From positions 190,806,164-190,870,163 of the forward strand of contig BTPG01000003.1 of assembly GCA_036245525.1 (NCBI GenBank): a stretch of DNA of 64,000 nt. Direction: 5' to 3'. The notes under the pieces were generated by a model. The model was not told the origin of the DNA and searched no databases. It was given only the letters and a program-made list of their open reading frames with translations. The position numbers and the translations under genes are program-made. The DNA is from Semisulcospira habei (taxonomy: Eukaryota; Mollusca; Gastropoda; Semisulcospiridae). Positions 1 to 10,472 of the stretch are shown one piece after another; positions within the stretch are counted from its first letter, which is position 1, and each line of letters starts with the position of its first letter.

Positions 1-132
1 GCGCCATTAGGCGCCAAGCTAATTTGGCACTACCCTTTAATTATCATGGTCGAACCATCTCTTGGAACTGGTACATCGTTAAGTGAAACTTCTAAAATTT
101 GAAAAATGTGGCCATGGGGTCAAATGGGTTAA
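1..132. mobile_element. MITE family M2, right part (cut by window start)
   Basis: This is the right arm of the foldback seen whole at 34924-35127 and 58949-59152. It holds the GGCGCC-centred palindrome and ends in GGGTTAA. A TTAA target with CCC/GGG termini is the hallmark of piggyBac-type elements. Confidence 0.7.
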
Positions 133-394
133 CCACCTACAAATGCGAGGAAATAAAGATACACGTTTAGAATGAACAAGCAGAAAATAGTTTACTTGAA
201 GTAGGCTTACTTAAACTTTTGTGCTCGTCCTCTCAAAACGTGTGTCTAACCAGCAAAGTTAAGGGCTTGGAAAGGACGAGCAACAAAACTGCTTATGCTC
301 CAAGTTTCAAAGCGTGCTTCTTTGTCGGGTTTTTCCTTAGGAAGAGTGAAATATAAAACTGAACGAGTTTTGTGTTCACGACGCCATATCAAAT

Positions 395-574
395 TATCTC
401 ATTACATCCTCGGGATAAAATTAATATTTTGACATCCTTTTGACGTCTGTCAGTTCTGTAGACTGATCGTACTAGTTTAAGGGATGTCAGAATAGCTTGG
501 CTCCAAGCTATTCTGACACCACCCTTTAAACTATCATGGTCGACACGCATCCTGTCGTAGCTTATCAGGGTTAA
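395..574. mobile_element. MITE family M3 (TTACATCCTCGGG type)
   Basis: A non-coding foldback begins near ATTACATCCTCGGG and ends CAGGGTTAA. It has an inner palindrome (AGAATAGCTTGG / CCAAGCTATTCT) at about 490-520. The same element is at 35391-35573 and 59422-59606. The inner arms resemble those of M2, so M2 and M3 are related. Confidence 0.65.
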
Positions 575-745
575 CAAAAACATGTTGCGGTAACTACTGT
601 AGTCATCTTCGTAGCCGTTCTAAAAATGAAATATTGAAACGAAAAGAAACGAGTAACGTAACCAAAACTCGTCACTATTTCGACCTAGTTCACAGCAGTC
701 TTTCCTTATCGGGCAGTAGCTGAGAAGTATTCTTTAAGATTTTTA

Positions 746-837
746 TTAACCCTTTGGGTGTCGGTAGCAATTTTGGTCGAGGCGATTCCTACTGAAATCA
801 CCGACCAAAATTGCTACCGACACCCGACAACTATTAA
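746..837. mobile_element. MITE family M1 (GGGTGTCGGTAGC type)
   Basis: TTAACCCTTTGGGTGTCGG opens a near-perfect 92-bp inverted repeat whose right arm reads GCTACCGACACCC, followed by TTAA. It has no coding capacity. Cleaner relatives occur in the LOX introns, for example 24448-24560. Confidence 0.75.
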
Positions 838-1825
838 CTTTAAAAACCAACTACCGCCGCAACTGTTCAAAAATACTCTTCTGTAACACATTGTGACGAA
901 ACGCTGCACACGTCTTGTTATGCTTCATTTAGACAGGACAAACCAGTTCAGCATACGTCTTTATATCAAGTAAAATGACCGATTCCACTCCGTTCTAGAA
1001 ATTCAACGCTTTCGGTACCGGAAACGGCTAAAACTAAAACTAAAACACGCCAACGGCTGCGCAGAATAAATAAGTGCGACGATGCGCGTGCTCTGGCTGC
1101 GTGTCCAAAGTGCTGTCAAAGTTCATTAGGTGTGTCGACACGGCATAATGACCACAAATGGTGCTGAAGTGTCTCCCAGATTTATGCGTAATGGTACATT
1201 GGTACTTTAAAACAGTCGTGATGCTCTTTGAAACCGTGTTTTTTTTACCTCAATGCTTCTTAACTGCGAGAATCGCCTGTATAGTGCAGGCACAAAAAAC
1301 AGCTATTCTCCGTTATGGTGTAAATAATATACGTCTGCAGTATACAAAAGGTCTTCGGGCCGACGGCAGCCGCATTGGGCACGCGGTCGGCCCGAGGCCT
1401 TTTTCGCCATATTTCTTTCTCGTTTCTCGGTCGTCTGTTTCGGTTTTGTTTGGGTTCCCTTGCATTTAGTAGACACACTGAGCCTTACCGACATAGGCTG
1501 GTTCAGATAGGCGTTTTCAAGACGTATTTATTCCTACTACTGACCGTCAGTTTTCAAGTGACAAAAAGAAAAACATACTGCTAAAAGTGAGTAGAACGAT
1601 GTACACTGTATTGTTGATAAAATCGTGAACATGAATTTGTCTACCCCAGCCTGTGCTCACCAGTGCCCGAACCATCCCTAGCCGGTCTCCTCCCAACGCG
1701 CAAAATCGCAACATTTAGTCCCACGCACGATGTCACCACTGTACTTGCGCGCATGCACATAGAGCCTAAAACTGCATTTTTCTATTATAAATCAAACACA
1801 CAATGTCAGGGCTGTAAATACTCAC
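838..1825 (-). other. Non-coding stretch, inferred first intron of LOX copy 0
   Basis: No credible ORF is present. By collinearity this lies between a non-coding first exon (1826-1900) and the ATG exon of a LOX copy left of the window. Part of it (about 850-1250) resembles the LOX intron at 32455-32800. Another part (1215-1795) resembles 15070-15460. A GC-rich inverted repeat (CGGGCCGACGG / CGGTCGGCCCG) lies near 1355-1400. Confidence 0.5.
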
Positions 1826-1900
1826 ACGCAACTTTGAAGTGTTCAGCGAAGACCGGTCCACGTTCTAACGCTTACCTATCGCAGAAATTTTCAAAATGGA
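1826..1900 (-). other. Putative non-coding first exon of LOX copy 0
   Basis: On the minus strand a TATA box is followed about 25-30 bp later by an ATG-free segment. It ends at a strong donor (GTGAGTATT, GT at 1825-1824). The segment is conserved in all three units and in the diverged orphan copies at 15752 and 45281. The transcription start is estimated from TATA spacing. A second possible donor (GTAAGCG) lies inside it at about 1870. Confidence 0.45.
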
Positions 1901-1922
1901 TGCTTTTCCTTCAAACCATTGT

Positions 1923-1930
1923 CTTTTATA
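1923..1930 (-). promoter_or_regulatory. TATA box of LOX copy 0 promoter
   Basis: The minus strand reads TATAAAAG, preceded immediately by TGTGGTTTGAG. TGTGGTTT fits the Runx-site consensus. Both motifs are preserved in units 2 and 3 and nearly so in the orphan copies. Confidence 0.5.
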
Positions 1931-2241
1931 CTCAAACCACAGGATATGAGAACCTAAAATATGTTCACTGACAACGGCTCTGAGCCTCCACAGAGTCTCA
2001 AATCCGCGGTCAGGGGACATATCTGTTTAGGTTTTCTATTCCTGTGCCGGCCAGGCAACCTCACGAAAGTAGTGATTTTCAAGTTTCACGCTTCAAGCAT
2101 GCTGCCAAACTCAAGGTTGTCGTGATATAGCTGATGTTGCCAATGTAACAAGTTGAGTTGCTGGAACAAGCGGGGTAATGGGTGGTGTGGGTACCATCAC
2201 GGCTACACTGACCACTTCTTTTGCGATTTACGAATCACAGA
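1931..2241. other. LOX upstream region, no gene seen
   Basis: This is upstream flank of the TATA box, alignable to 37002-37312 and 61031-61330 and more weakly to the orphan region up to about 16080. I see no ORF or transposon signature in it. Confidence 0.5.
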
Positions 2242-2906
2242 TTAATCCGTTGAGTGCCAGTTGATGCAGATCGCGTTTCTTCATTCCTTATTAAGTCCAC
2301 ACCAAAGTGTCTCAGCTGTCCCAGGAACATGGATTCAAAGTGGTGTCAGCAAGAGACATTGATCCTCATGAGCCCGCGCAACTGCGGGGCCATCATGAAG
2401 ATCTCTGCCTCGTGGGGCGGTTCGTGGCGCAGTGGTTAAGGCGCCTGCCACCAATGCCAAAGGTGCGATGTTCGAAAACGGGTTCCGGCGTCGGACTTTT
2501 TTCCTCTGGTAAGTGTCACCGTTAATTCGGGCGGACCGTCGGGGGTTCTTTCTCCGGGTACTCCGGTTCTTCCACACCCCCCCCCCCCCCCCGCACCCCC
2601 CACACTTTGGTACCGGTTTCAGGCCACTTTACAAATTTCAAATACAAGCGATCAAAAATCTCTGTAACTTCAGTTCCTGAACTGGCCCTTCGTCTGTCTT
2701 GTACTGTGTTTGTCTTAAATGGCGTAAATCCGTGTCTGTTACGTGAGTGTGCGTGTTGGGTTTCAGTTCGCGGCGCTTTGAGTCAATTCGCCCAAAAATT
2801 GAGAAAAAGCGCCTATATAATAACGGTATTATTATTATTATTTATTTAGATCTACACTTCTTGTATTTGGCTGCTGTTCGGATTTTTTGTGCACTGAAAG
2901 GGTTAA
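2242..2906. mobile_element. MITE family M4 interrupted by a SINE
   Basis: The left end TTAATCCGTTGAGTGCC and right end GCACTGAAAGGGTTAA match the termini of the intact M4 at 15460-15701. Inside is the family's hairpin core (2349-2410, ATCCTCATGAG arms). A tRNA-derived SINE follows at 2411-2847. The matching nested pair is at 37313-37967. Confidence 0.65.
2411..2847 (+). mobile_element. tRNA-derived SINE
   Basis: The head carries an A box (TGGCGCAGTGG, 2425-2435) and a B-box-like GATGTTCGAAAAC (2467-2479). The B box is closer to consensus in unit 2 (GAGGTTCGAAAAC). An unrelated body follows, then the tail AAGCGCCTATATAATAACGG and a run of ATT. The tail resembles the 3' end of LINE-A (AAGCGCATTATAAATACCG plus ATT repeats), suggesting LINE-assisted mobility. 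An expanded C run lies at about 2576-2592. Confidence 0.7.
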
Positions 2907-3116
2907 TAATAATACCAATCACCTTGCAAGATTACTTTTACAAATTGCTAGTCTGAAGCACTCAGCTACCAAGGTCGGCGGTTTGGAGGAAGGTCAGCTG
3001 TTTCCATTTCTTACCGCTGGCTAAAAGAAATCAAACAGAATAATGCGGGTAGGTAGGGAGGGGAAGCGCAGAGGGTGAGGTGGTGGTGATGGTATTGGGG
3101 GGGGGGGGGGGGCTGA

Positions 3117-3192
3117 ACGAATTTCTACCTTATCTGGATTCAAAGTCACGACCTTTCGGTCGAGAGTCGAACGCTGTACTACCCACTGCCCT
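3117..3192 (-). repeat. tRNA-like fragment, probable SINE head
   Basis: The minus strand reads GGGTAGTACAGCGTTCGAC, then a short stem (CGACCGAAAGGTCG), then GAGTTTGAATCC, resembling A box, anticodon arm and B box. It has no clean cloverleaf and sits beside a G run (about 3100-3112). It is repeated at 38190-38265 and 61390-61468. Confidence 0.45.
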
Positions 3193-3229
3193 GAGAGGGG
3201 CCTTTGTCGGGCGACTCGTCGTTAACCAA

Positions 3230-3340
3230 TTAACCCCGCGGCTGCATTTCCCAGTTTTAGAGGCGTCACCTTAACTATGAACCAGTTGCAGAAAATGGAT
3301 CGACTATGATCATTCAAGGGTAGTGTCAGATTAGCTCGGG
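3230..3340. mobile_element. Half of an M2-like MITE
   Basis: TTAACCCCGCGGC begins a left M2-like arm (ATTCAAGGGTAGTGTCAGATTAGC). It stops abruptly where Gypsy RT sequence begins. The same truncation and join is found in units 2 and 3. Confidence 0.5.
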
Positions 3341-4090
3341 TCGCAGAGAGGGATATCTACAAGAAAGCTTTCGTCATACCCGACGGTCATTGGGAGTTCC
3401 TGAAGATGCCTTTTGAAATGGTGAACGGTGGCGCCACTTTGAAGAGAGGACTGAAATAGATCCTAGAGGATATGCAGAATGTGGTCTTTTACTGGGACGA
3501 CATCTTGGTCCAGACCTGGAAAGATCCCCTCAAGGCCCTCCGAGAACTGTTCCAGCGTCTTTCAGATGCGAATTTCACCATCCGACCAAGCAAGTGTATC
3601 TTTGAGGCAGACAACGTGGATTTTGGCGGGCACCGGTTGAGCGAAGGCTTGGATGGACATGACGACAACGTGAGAAAGATCATGGATGCCCCACGATCTA
3701 CTACCAACACGCAGGTTTTCTCATTCATGGGACAACCCAACGAGGTGAGGTGGGAGGAGGCTCAAGAGCGAGCATTCCAGGCACTTCGTGATATCCTGAC
3801 CGAGAAGCCCATTCTACACCTCCCCGACCTATTGAAGACCTTCGTCCTGAGGACCGACGCCTTCAACGACGGAGTGGGTGCCATCCTAATGCAGGAGAAT
3901 GATGGGAAACTTTACCCAGCGAGCTACGCCAGCTTGAAGTTAACCCGAGCCGAGTAGAATTATTCTACCATCGAGAAGGAGTGCCTAGCCATCATCTGGG
4001 GAGTGAGGAGGTTTGAACGGTACCTGCAGGTACCATGTGTGCTGCAGACGGACCATCAACCATTGAACTATATCAACTTTATTTTCTTTG
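3341..4090 (+). pseudogene. Gypsy (Gmr1-like) RT-RNase H remnant
   Basis: Conceptual translation gives the RT core from about MPFEMVN through FYWDDILVQ (near 3490), then the RNase H region with ILRLPD-like, RTDA and STIEKECLAIIWGVRRF motifs, and ends at LQTDHQPLNY. It has in-frame stops (for example after LTRAE at 3955). An internal deletion fuses SFMG directly to QPNEVRWEEAQ, removing the segment that reads NYYREFIPNFAAV in other copies. The RNase H C-terminus is also lost. The same damaged fragment occurs in units 2 and 3, so it predates the tandem duplication. Confidence 0.85.
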
Positions 4091-4370
4091 TTCAGGGCAG
4101 TTTAAAGGAACTGTGAAACGATTATTTCAGAGTAATTTATTTGATTTGATTTTTTTTATGTGAGATTGTTAGTGTTTATAGTTTTGTGTAGTTTAACAAA
4201 CCCACAACTGTGTTTTCAGGTTTGAGAAAAATCTTTTTTTTTTTTTTTTTGAAATTTCGTCCTAAAAAGCGAGGTAATGTTATGTTTGTGGTTGTGTTAC
4301 TGTGTTGTGAGGTTTGAGAAGAAATTTTGTGAAATTTTGTTCTAAAAAAGGAGGGGGGGGGGGGAGGTAA
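4091..4370 (+). mobile_element. Gypsy 3' non-coding region with duplicated polypurine tract
   Basis: This segment matches the sequence between the RNase H stop and the 3' LTR of the complete element. The junction of polypurine tract and LTR start is present twice. TGTTATGTTTGTGG begins at 4279, and after another G run TGTTACGTTTGTGG begins at 4371. This suggests a local tandem duplication. Confidence 0.5.
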
Positions 4371-4542
4371 TGTTACGTTTGTGGCTGTGTTTATTCTTTT
4401 TAGAGCATGTGTGTGTTGATCATAGAAAGGTCCTATATTCATTTGAGTTGTTTTGGATAAGAATTGCGTACCTTTTTAGTGGGATTCATTTTTCTTTGCT
4501 TTGAGAAATGCGATCGATTTCTGTTGTCTAGCTAGAATGACG

Positions 4543-4585
<43 letters not shown>

Positions 4586-4810
4586 TTGCTACAGTGTTGA
4601 AAAGTTTAACTTACATTAGACTGAAAAGTTCGGGCAGGGTCGCGACCTTTCTAGTGACTTCAAATATGACGTGAAAGTAAACAGGTTTGGCTACAGTTAG
4701 CAACATTCATTGTATGCACGCAATTTACGTAATTTATGAGTATTAATGAGTTTTGGTCAAGTTTTCTTTTCTGACTGGTTGAGTTGTGTAATTTTTCGGA
4801 TTTTCTGTAA
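4371..4810 (+). mobile_element. Gypsy LTR (subfamily B), left segment
   Basis: It begins TGTTACGTTTGTGG, like the complete element's LTR (TGTTACGATTGTGG), and follows it in diverged form up to GGATTTTCTGTA. There LINE-A is inserted. A 36-nt poly-T run lies at 4549-4584. The LTR resumes at 9204 and again at about 12061. Confidence 0.6.
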
Positions 4811-4885
4811 TATAATAATAATAATTAATAATTACGGTATTTATAATGCGCTTATCTTATAATAATTATAACTCTAAGCGCACAC

Positions 4886-6529
4886 TCACAACTCGCACAC
4901 GCATGCGCACGCTTTAGACAATGACTCATGTACCACAAATAGTGAAAATACATTACGACGGTCAGCTTGGGGTGGGGAGTGTGGTGATATAGTGCTAGAA
5001 CTGTTGAAAGAGGTGAGTTTTGAGGGCGGACTGGAAGGAGGAGAGAGAGTGTTTCTGACGGAGAGAGAGTGGGAAGGTGTTACAGGTGGATGGACCGTAG
5101 ATGGAGAAGGAGCGGGGGCCGAAAGTGCTGAGTTTGGTGCGGGGGATGAGGAGGCGGAGAGGGTCGGAGGCGGAGCGGAGGGAGCGGGAAGGAGTGTAGG
5201 GGTGAAGTAAGTTGAGAGATAGGTAGGAGCATAGTTGTTCAGGGATTTGTAGCAGAGAGACAGAATCTTGTATTGGATGCGTTGGGGGATGGGGAGCCAG
5301 TGAAGGAGCTTGAGCAGGTGAGTGATGTGGTCGGATTTTTTCTTTCTTAGGACGAGGCGGGCAGCATTGTTCTGGACGTGCTGAAGAGTGGGAGTGGTAG
5401 AGTGAGGAAGGCCGGAAAGGAGAGAGTTGCAGTAGTCGATGCGAGATAAGATGAGGGAGACAGCGAGTTTGGTGGCAGCTTCGGTAGTGAAGTATTTTCT
5501 GATCTGACTGATGCGGCGGAGGTGGAAATAACATGCCTGGGCCGTGGCGGAGACGAAGGTTGTCGTGGAAAGAGAGGAATCGAGGATAACGCGGAGGTTC
5601 TTGACCGAGTCAGAGAGGGAGATGGGGGTGCTGTCGAGTTGAAGGTGGAGGGAAGGGGGGGGGGGCTGGGAAAGTTTCTGACGTGTGCCTACCAGCATGG
5701 CTTCCGTTTTGTCGTCGTTCAGTTTGAGCTTGTTTGCTGTCATCCAGTTTTTCACGTCTTTGTAGCAGTCAGCCGTGCGAGTCAGTAGTGACTGAGTGTT
5801 GTCGAGTTTGTCTTTGTCTAGTAGTTGTGAGTCGTCAGCGTAGAGGTGGTGGTGTATGTGGTGAGACTGGATGATGTTGGACAGGGGAGAGGTGTAGAGT
5901 GTGAAAAGGACCGGACCCAGGACGGACCTCTGTGGAACGCCGCAGGAGAGCCTGACTGGGTTGGAGGAGACGCCGTCGATGGTGACTGACTGCTGTCTGT
6001 CGGAGAGGTAGGAGAGAAACGAGGAGTGAGCAGAGTCAGTGATGTCAAAGGAATGGTGAAGGCGATGGAGGAGGATAGAGTGGTCTATGGTGTCGAAGGC
6101 GGCAGAGAGATCGAGTAGCGTAAGAAGGGAGATGTTGCCCGAGTCGGTGGAGATAAGCAGGTCGTTAAGGATATGTAGAAAGGCTGTTTCAGTGCTGTGA
6201 TGTTTGCGATAGGCAGACTGGCAGGGACTGAGGAGGTTGTTGTCGGCGAGGTGGAGGTTGAGCTGGTTGAGGACAACCTTCTCAAGAAGCTTGGACAGGA
6301 AAGAGAGATTGGAGACTGGGCGGTAGTTCTTGAGATCGTTTGGGCCGAGGTTGTGGGTTTTTTTTTAGGAGAGGACGGACAATGGCGGACTTGAAGATAT
6401 CGGGGACGGAGCCATTTTCTAGAGATGTGTTGATGATGTCGGTGATGAAGGGCAAACATTTTGGAAGGCCGTCCCGGTAGAGAGAAGCTGGGAGGGGGTC
6501 TAGTTCGCAGGTTTTGAAAGTCATGGACT
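4886..6529 (-). pseudogene. LINE-A reverse transcriptase (frameshifted)
   Basis: Reading right to left across frames I see QSAYRKHHSTET, LDLSAAFDTIDH, a GVPQxSVLGP turn, YADDSQLLD (catalytic YADD at 5831-5842) and VKNWMTANKLKLN. A Pro/Ser-rich C-terminal end follows and stops at 4886. The longest open piece is 4886-5755. The rest is recovered only by switching frames, mainly at G/C or T runs such as 6361-6368 and 6598-6608. Confidence 0.8.
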
Positions 6530-7519
6530 TTATGGTCTTGAGAACTTCATCCTGAGAGACGGGGCAGAAGGACGAGAGGGGAGTGCCGGAATAAGGGGGG
6601 GGGGGGGGTCAGGAAGGCAAGGCGGAGAAGGCAGAGTGTCGAGTGTGTTGCGCAGAGTTTGGATTTTGTCGGAGAAATAGGTGGGAAATGCGGACGGGAG
6701 TTCTTCTTTACTGTGTGTGTTGGGAAGAGGAGAGTCTTTAGAAGTGCCTAGCAGTGTGTTCATGGTAGCGTAGAGGGTTTTGGATGAAGTGGATTCCAGG
6801 ATTTTGTTTTGAAGATGTTTACGTTTGGAGTCGGAGATCATTCTGCAGACTTTGGATCTTGTGGTTTGGAAGATTTGTCTGTGAACGGTGAGGTCGGATG
6901 AGCGCCAGCGGCGTTCCGCTTGTCGGCGCTCGCGCTTGGCATCAGCTATGTCGTCAGTGAGCCAGGGGGAGGGGAGTCGGTTGGGTATAGAGCAGGTGGT
7001 GACAGCGGCGTGGATGTCTAGAAGTTTTCGAAGGGAGGAATCGAAATGGGATGCAAGATCAGGAGAGGCGGCGGGGTCCAAGAGAAGGTCAACAGCTTCG
7101 TCGAAGAAGCTCTCCCGGTTGACAGATTTTAGTTTGCGACTAGAGACAAAGAGCTTGTTTTTTTTCGGGGGAGGTAGGTTGAGGGCGACGAGAGTAGCGA
7201 GGTGGTCGGAGGGAAGCACAGAAGAGGTGTTAGAGTCGAGGAAGAGTTGATCGGAGGTGCGGGTGATGATCCAGTCGAGGGTGTGGCCAAGTCGGTGGGT
7301 GGGTTTAGTGATGTGTTGTGTAAGATTGTGGTTTAAAAGTGACGTGCAAAGGCGTTTTGTGTCAGGGTGGTCGGGTTTGTCGAAGTGGAAGTTGAAGTCG
7401 CCAAGAAAGATGTGTTTTCCGGGTCGTGTGCAGTAGTGGTTGAGGAGGAGGTCGAACTCGGTGAGGAACATGGAGTTTGTGAGCTTGTTTTGAGAGCTTG
7501 GAGGGGGCGATATATACAT
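6530..7519 (-). pseudogene. LINE-A endonuclease C-terminal half and linker
   Basis: The open frame includes LGDFNFHFD (catalytic GDFN), a GHTLDWIITR segment and LPSDHLATLV (catalytic SDH), as in APE-type endonucleases. A basic linker leads to the RT. A one-base shift in a C run near 7510 separates it from the N-terminal half: IYRPP is expected, but the frame continues as IYRPLQ. Confidence 0.8.
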
Positions 7520-7862
7520 GAGAAGATGAGGGACTGGCCTGGGAGTGTTGCTACGGCCTCGACAGATTTAAAGGAGGGATGAGCAAAAGGTAGAGACTGA
7601 GAGAAGGAGAAGTGAGCAGAAAGACAGTCCCTGTAGATGATGGCAATGCCACCCCCTCTGGAAGCACGCGGGAAGGAGGACAGGCGGTAGCCACTCGGAG
7701 TGACGCTGGCGATGATGGGTTCATCACCAGCTGAGCGGAGCCACGTTTCGGTGATCACGACAACATCTAGGTCATCGTCTAGAATGAAATCTGAAATCAC
7801 GTCGGCTTTGCCATCTTTGCAGACAGACTGTGCATTGAACAGACACTGTTTTAGGTTGGATG
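7500..7862 (-). pseudogene. LINE-A endonuclease N-terminal half
   Basis: Within a longer open frame (7333-8430) the recognisable part is FNAQSVCKDGKADVISDF, VITETWL (catalytic Glu), a GYRLSSFPRASRGGGIAIIY block, and FSCIYRP. These are APE endonuclease motifs. The frame upstream (towards 8430) is Pro/Ser low-complexity translated from the polypurine tract and is probably not a protein domain. Confidence 0.8.
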
Positions 7863-8330
7863 AGCCAGAAGAGGAAGAGGGAGAATAAACGGACGAAGAA
7901 GAGGACAAAGGAAGAGGAGGGTGGGGAGGGGGGAAAGAGGATGGAGGGGAAGGAGGGGGGAAGGGGAGAGTGGGAGGAGGAAAAGACGGGGAAGAAGAAC
8001 CGGGCAAGAAAGAGGATGCGAGAGGAGGGTGAGGAGGGGAGGGGGAGGGGGAGGAGGAGGAAGATGAGCAGGAAAAGCTGAGGTTGAGGGAGGGGAGGGG
8101 CAAAAGGGATGAGAAAGGGGGAGAGGGGACGAGGAGGAAAAAGCAGGCAAAGGAGGAGGGGGTGAGGGGAGGAAGAGAGAGGATGGCGGGGGCGGGAGGG
8201 GGCGGCTGAGGAGAGCGAGGAGCGGTAGATGAGTAAGAGAGGAAAAGAAATGGGAGAAGAAGGAAGGGAGGTGGAGAAATCGAGGAGGCGGGGGGAGGCG
8301 GAAGGGGTGGAAGGGCATTGGAAAGGGGAG
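7856..8330. repeat. Long polypurine (GGA-rich) tract
   Basis: Almost uninterrupted purines on the plus strand over roughly 470 bases (GAGGAGGAAG-like), in the LINE-A 5' region. Long ORFs reported through it on either strand are compositional. Confidence 0.85.
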
Positions 8331-8550
8331 GAAGTGTGTGGTTGTGTTTGTTGTGGTGAGTCCCGCCTTTTGCTAATTCCGCCCCTGCGGCCTCTCTTTC
8401 GCGATCGGATGCCGCGTAAGGCATCTGCAACTCTGTCAGCGGAACCGGCGGTGCAGTAGGTGGCGTGGCGACGTAGAGATAGCAGTTGTTGGCGTGTGTA
8501 TCTGATGAGCAAGAAAGGACAAGAAAGAAGAAGACGAGAAGAGGGTTCAG

Positions 8551-8743
<193 letters not shown>

Positions 8744-9203
8744 CGGTGTGGTAGGAGAGCAACCTGATTTTCGGTCGGTCAGCGGCGAGATTGTGCAATG
8801 GCGCCGAAAGTGGGGAGGGCGAGATGTCGACGGGAGAGCACACGTAAACCTATAGAACGGTAGGAACACAAACGAGTTTACAACAACCAAGCAACAGATG
8901 CAACCGCGGGTGGCAAACAGACTCACACAGTAAACACTTCACACACTAGCGCGCAGCACATGAAAACAGGACGGCGGAGAGACCCGGCGAAAAACCCACG
9001 CTGCGGAAGAAGCAAAATGGCGATGTAAACAAAATTCAAATGACAGACACAATTCAATACGATATCACTCAAACAGCAACAAGATCCGACGAACCACAAG
9101 CATACAATCCTCATCAGCGCACTCTTATACGATACTCAGCAGACTTTCAGCACACGAAACACAGTACATCCAACGAAAAACCACCAAAACACTGGGAGCG
9201 AAA

Positions 9204-9318
9204 AAGTATAAAAGAGCGCTTTAGGAAATATATGTGTACATTGTTTGAGAGACGCAGTGTGTCAAAAGTGTTGATGCATTGTAGAGGAGACAGTGTATCA
9301 GTGTTGGCGCATTGTATG
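9204..9318 (+). mobile_element. Gypsy LTR (subfamily B), middle segment with TATA box
   Basis: It contains GTATAAAAGAGCGC, then GTGTACATTGTTTGAGAGACG, corresponding to the TATA and R region of the complete LTR (TATATATAAGGAGG, then GTACATTGTC). It lies between LINE-A and LINE-B. Confidence 0.55.
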
Positions 9319-9549
9319 AGATGATGATGATGATGATGAAACTTTATTTATCAACGGTAAAAAGTTTTGACAGAAACACATCGTCAGTTTACAAACTTGC
9401 CGTTGCTAACATCTAACACATAAAATAGGTTTAAAAAATAATAATAAAGACATTATATTTACACACATTTAAAATAGAAACAAAATAATAATAAAATTAA
9501 AAAAAATTATATACACAGAAAAATAGTAACACTCAACATTCATCTTATA

Positions 9550-9591
<42 letters not shown>

Positions 9592-9593
9592 AC

Positions 9594-9668
<75 letters not shown>
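9550..9668. repeat. (CA)n microsatellite in LINE-B 3' UTR
   Basis: About 120 bp of CA repeats with interruptions at 9587 and 9598. Units 2 and 3 have only a short CA run preceded by C runs at this place (about 39630-39660 and 62830-62890), so the locus is highly variable between units. Confidence 0.95.
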
Positions 9669-9669
<1 letters not shown>

Positions 9670-9698
9670 TACATAAATACATGTGGTACATGAAAGTA

Positions 9699-10472
9699 TT
9701 AACCATCAGGTTTGTTTAAATGAATGCCCAGTGATGTTATATTTGGCTCATTAAGAAATCGAAAAGTTTCGTTTTTAAGATTCCAAGCGAGGCTATAGTC
9801 TTCAAATGTGCAGGAATAGTGTTTCTGTTGAGTTTCTATCACAAACGGTCCAGAAAATGATAAACTAGTTTTAAAGAGGTCAATTTTAGGCAGAGGTAGA
9901 GGTAAAGTATTGTTCCTTGAGGTCCGTTCGCGTTCTTGCTGTGCTATAAATTTGGTGGTTAGATACTGCAGTGTGATGTTATTTAATATCTTGTGCATGA
10001 GGATGCATTTGTTGAAACTAAGTTGTTGACGAAGGCCGAGAATGTTTAGATGTCTAAATTTGTCTGTGGTAGAAATGGGCCGCGTATCTATCATTTGGAC
10101 AGCTCTTTTATATATAGAGTTTAACCTGTTCTTGTGAACATCACTACAACCGTCCCACACTATTGAGACATAATCAACGTGAGACTTGATATGGGCATGA
10201 AAAAACAGTTTACGAGTATGTGTATTCGTTACTTGTCTAAGCTGGGACAACAGGAAAGTGTTTATAGCAATGGGTTTACAGACTGTATTTATATGCGTCA
10301 CCCAACATAGTTGTTCGTCAACGTGTATTCCCAAGAATGTGCGCTCTGTGACTTGTTCTATCGGTTTAGCGTTCAGTTGTAAATGTAACGACTGTGGTCG
10401 GCGTTTTTGTTTTTGTCGTGTAGTGATTAAAATACTCTTTGTTTTTCCTGGATGAAGAACCAAATGATTCAC
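9699..10472 (-). pseudogene. LINE-B RT C-terminal region
   Basis: An open frame of 257 codons. It begins at HPGKTKSILITTRQK and runs through LGIHVDEQLCWVTHINTV, IVWDGCSDVHKNRLNSI (the common WDGC-like LINE thumb motif) and a C-terminal domain ending HLNKPDG. It lacks the catalytic FADD, which lies upstream in another frame (about 10570). Confidence 0.75.

Noticed and set aside
1158..1971. Short plus-strand frames around 1.2-2.0 kb, repeated in units 2 and 3
   Set aside because: There is no recognisable domain, and they change frame between units. The region behaves as intron and promoter of the minus-strand LOX.
2415..2490. Functional tRNA gene
   Set aside because: It has A- and B-box-like motifs, but no closed acceptor stem, and it continues into a SINE body with a LINE-like tail.
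4992..5788. Plus-strand Gly/Glu-rich frames over LINE-A
   Set aside because: They are the complement of the recognisable LINE-A reverse transcriptase on the minus strand.
7851..8318. Pro/Ser/Leu-rich frames on the minus strand and Glu/Arg-rich frames on the plus strand
   Set aside because: They come from the polypurine tract, with no domain and no start context.
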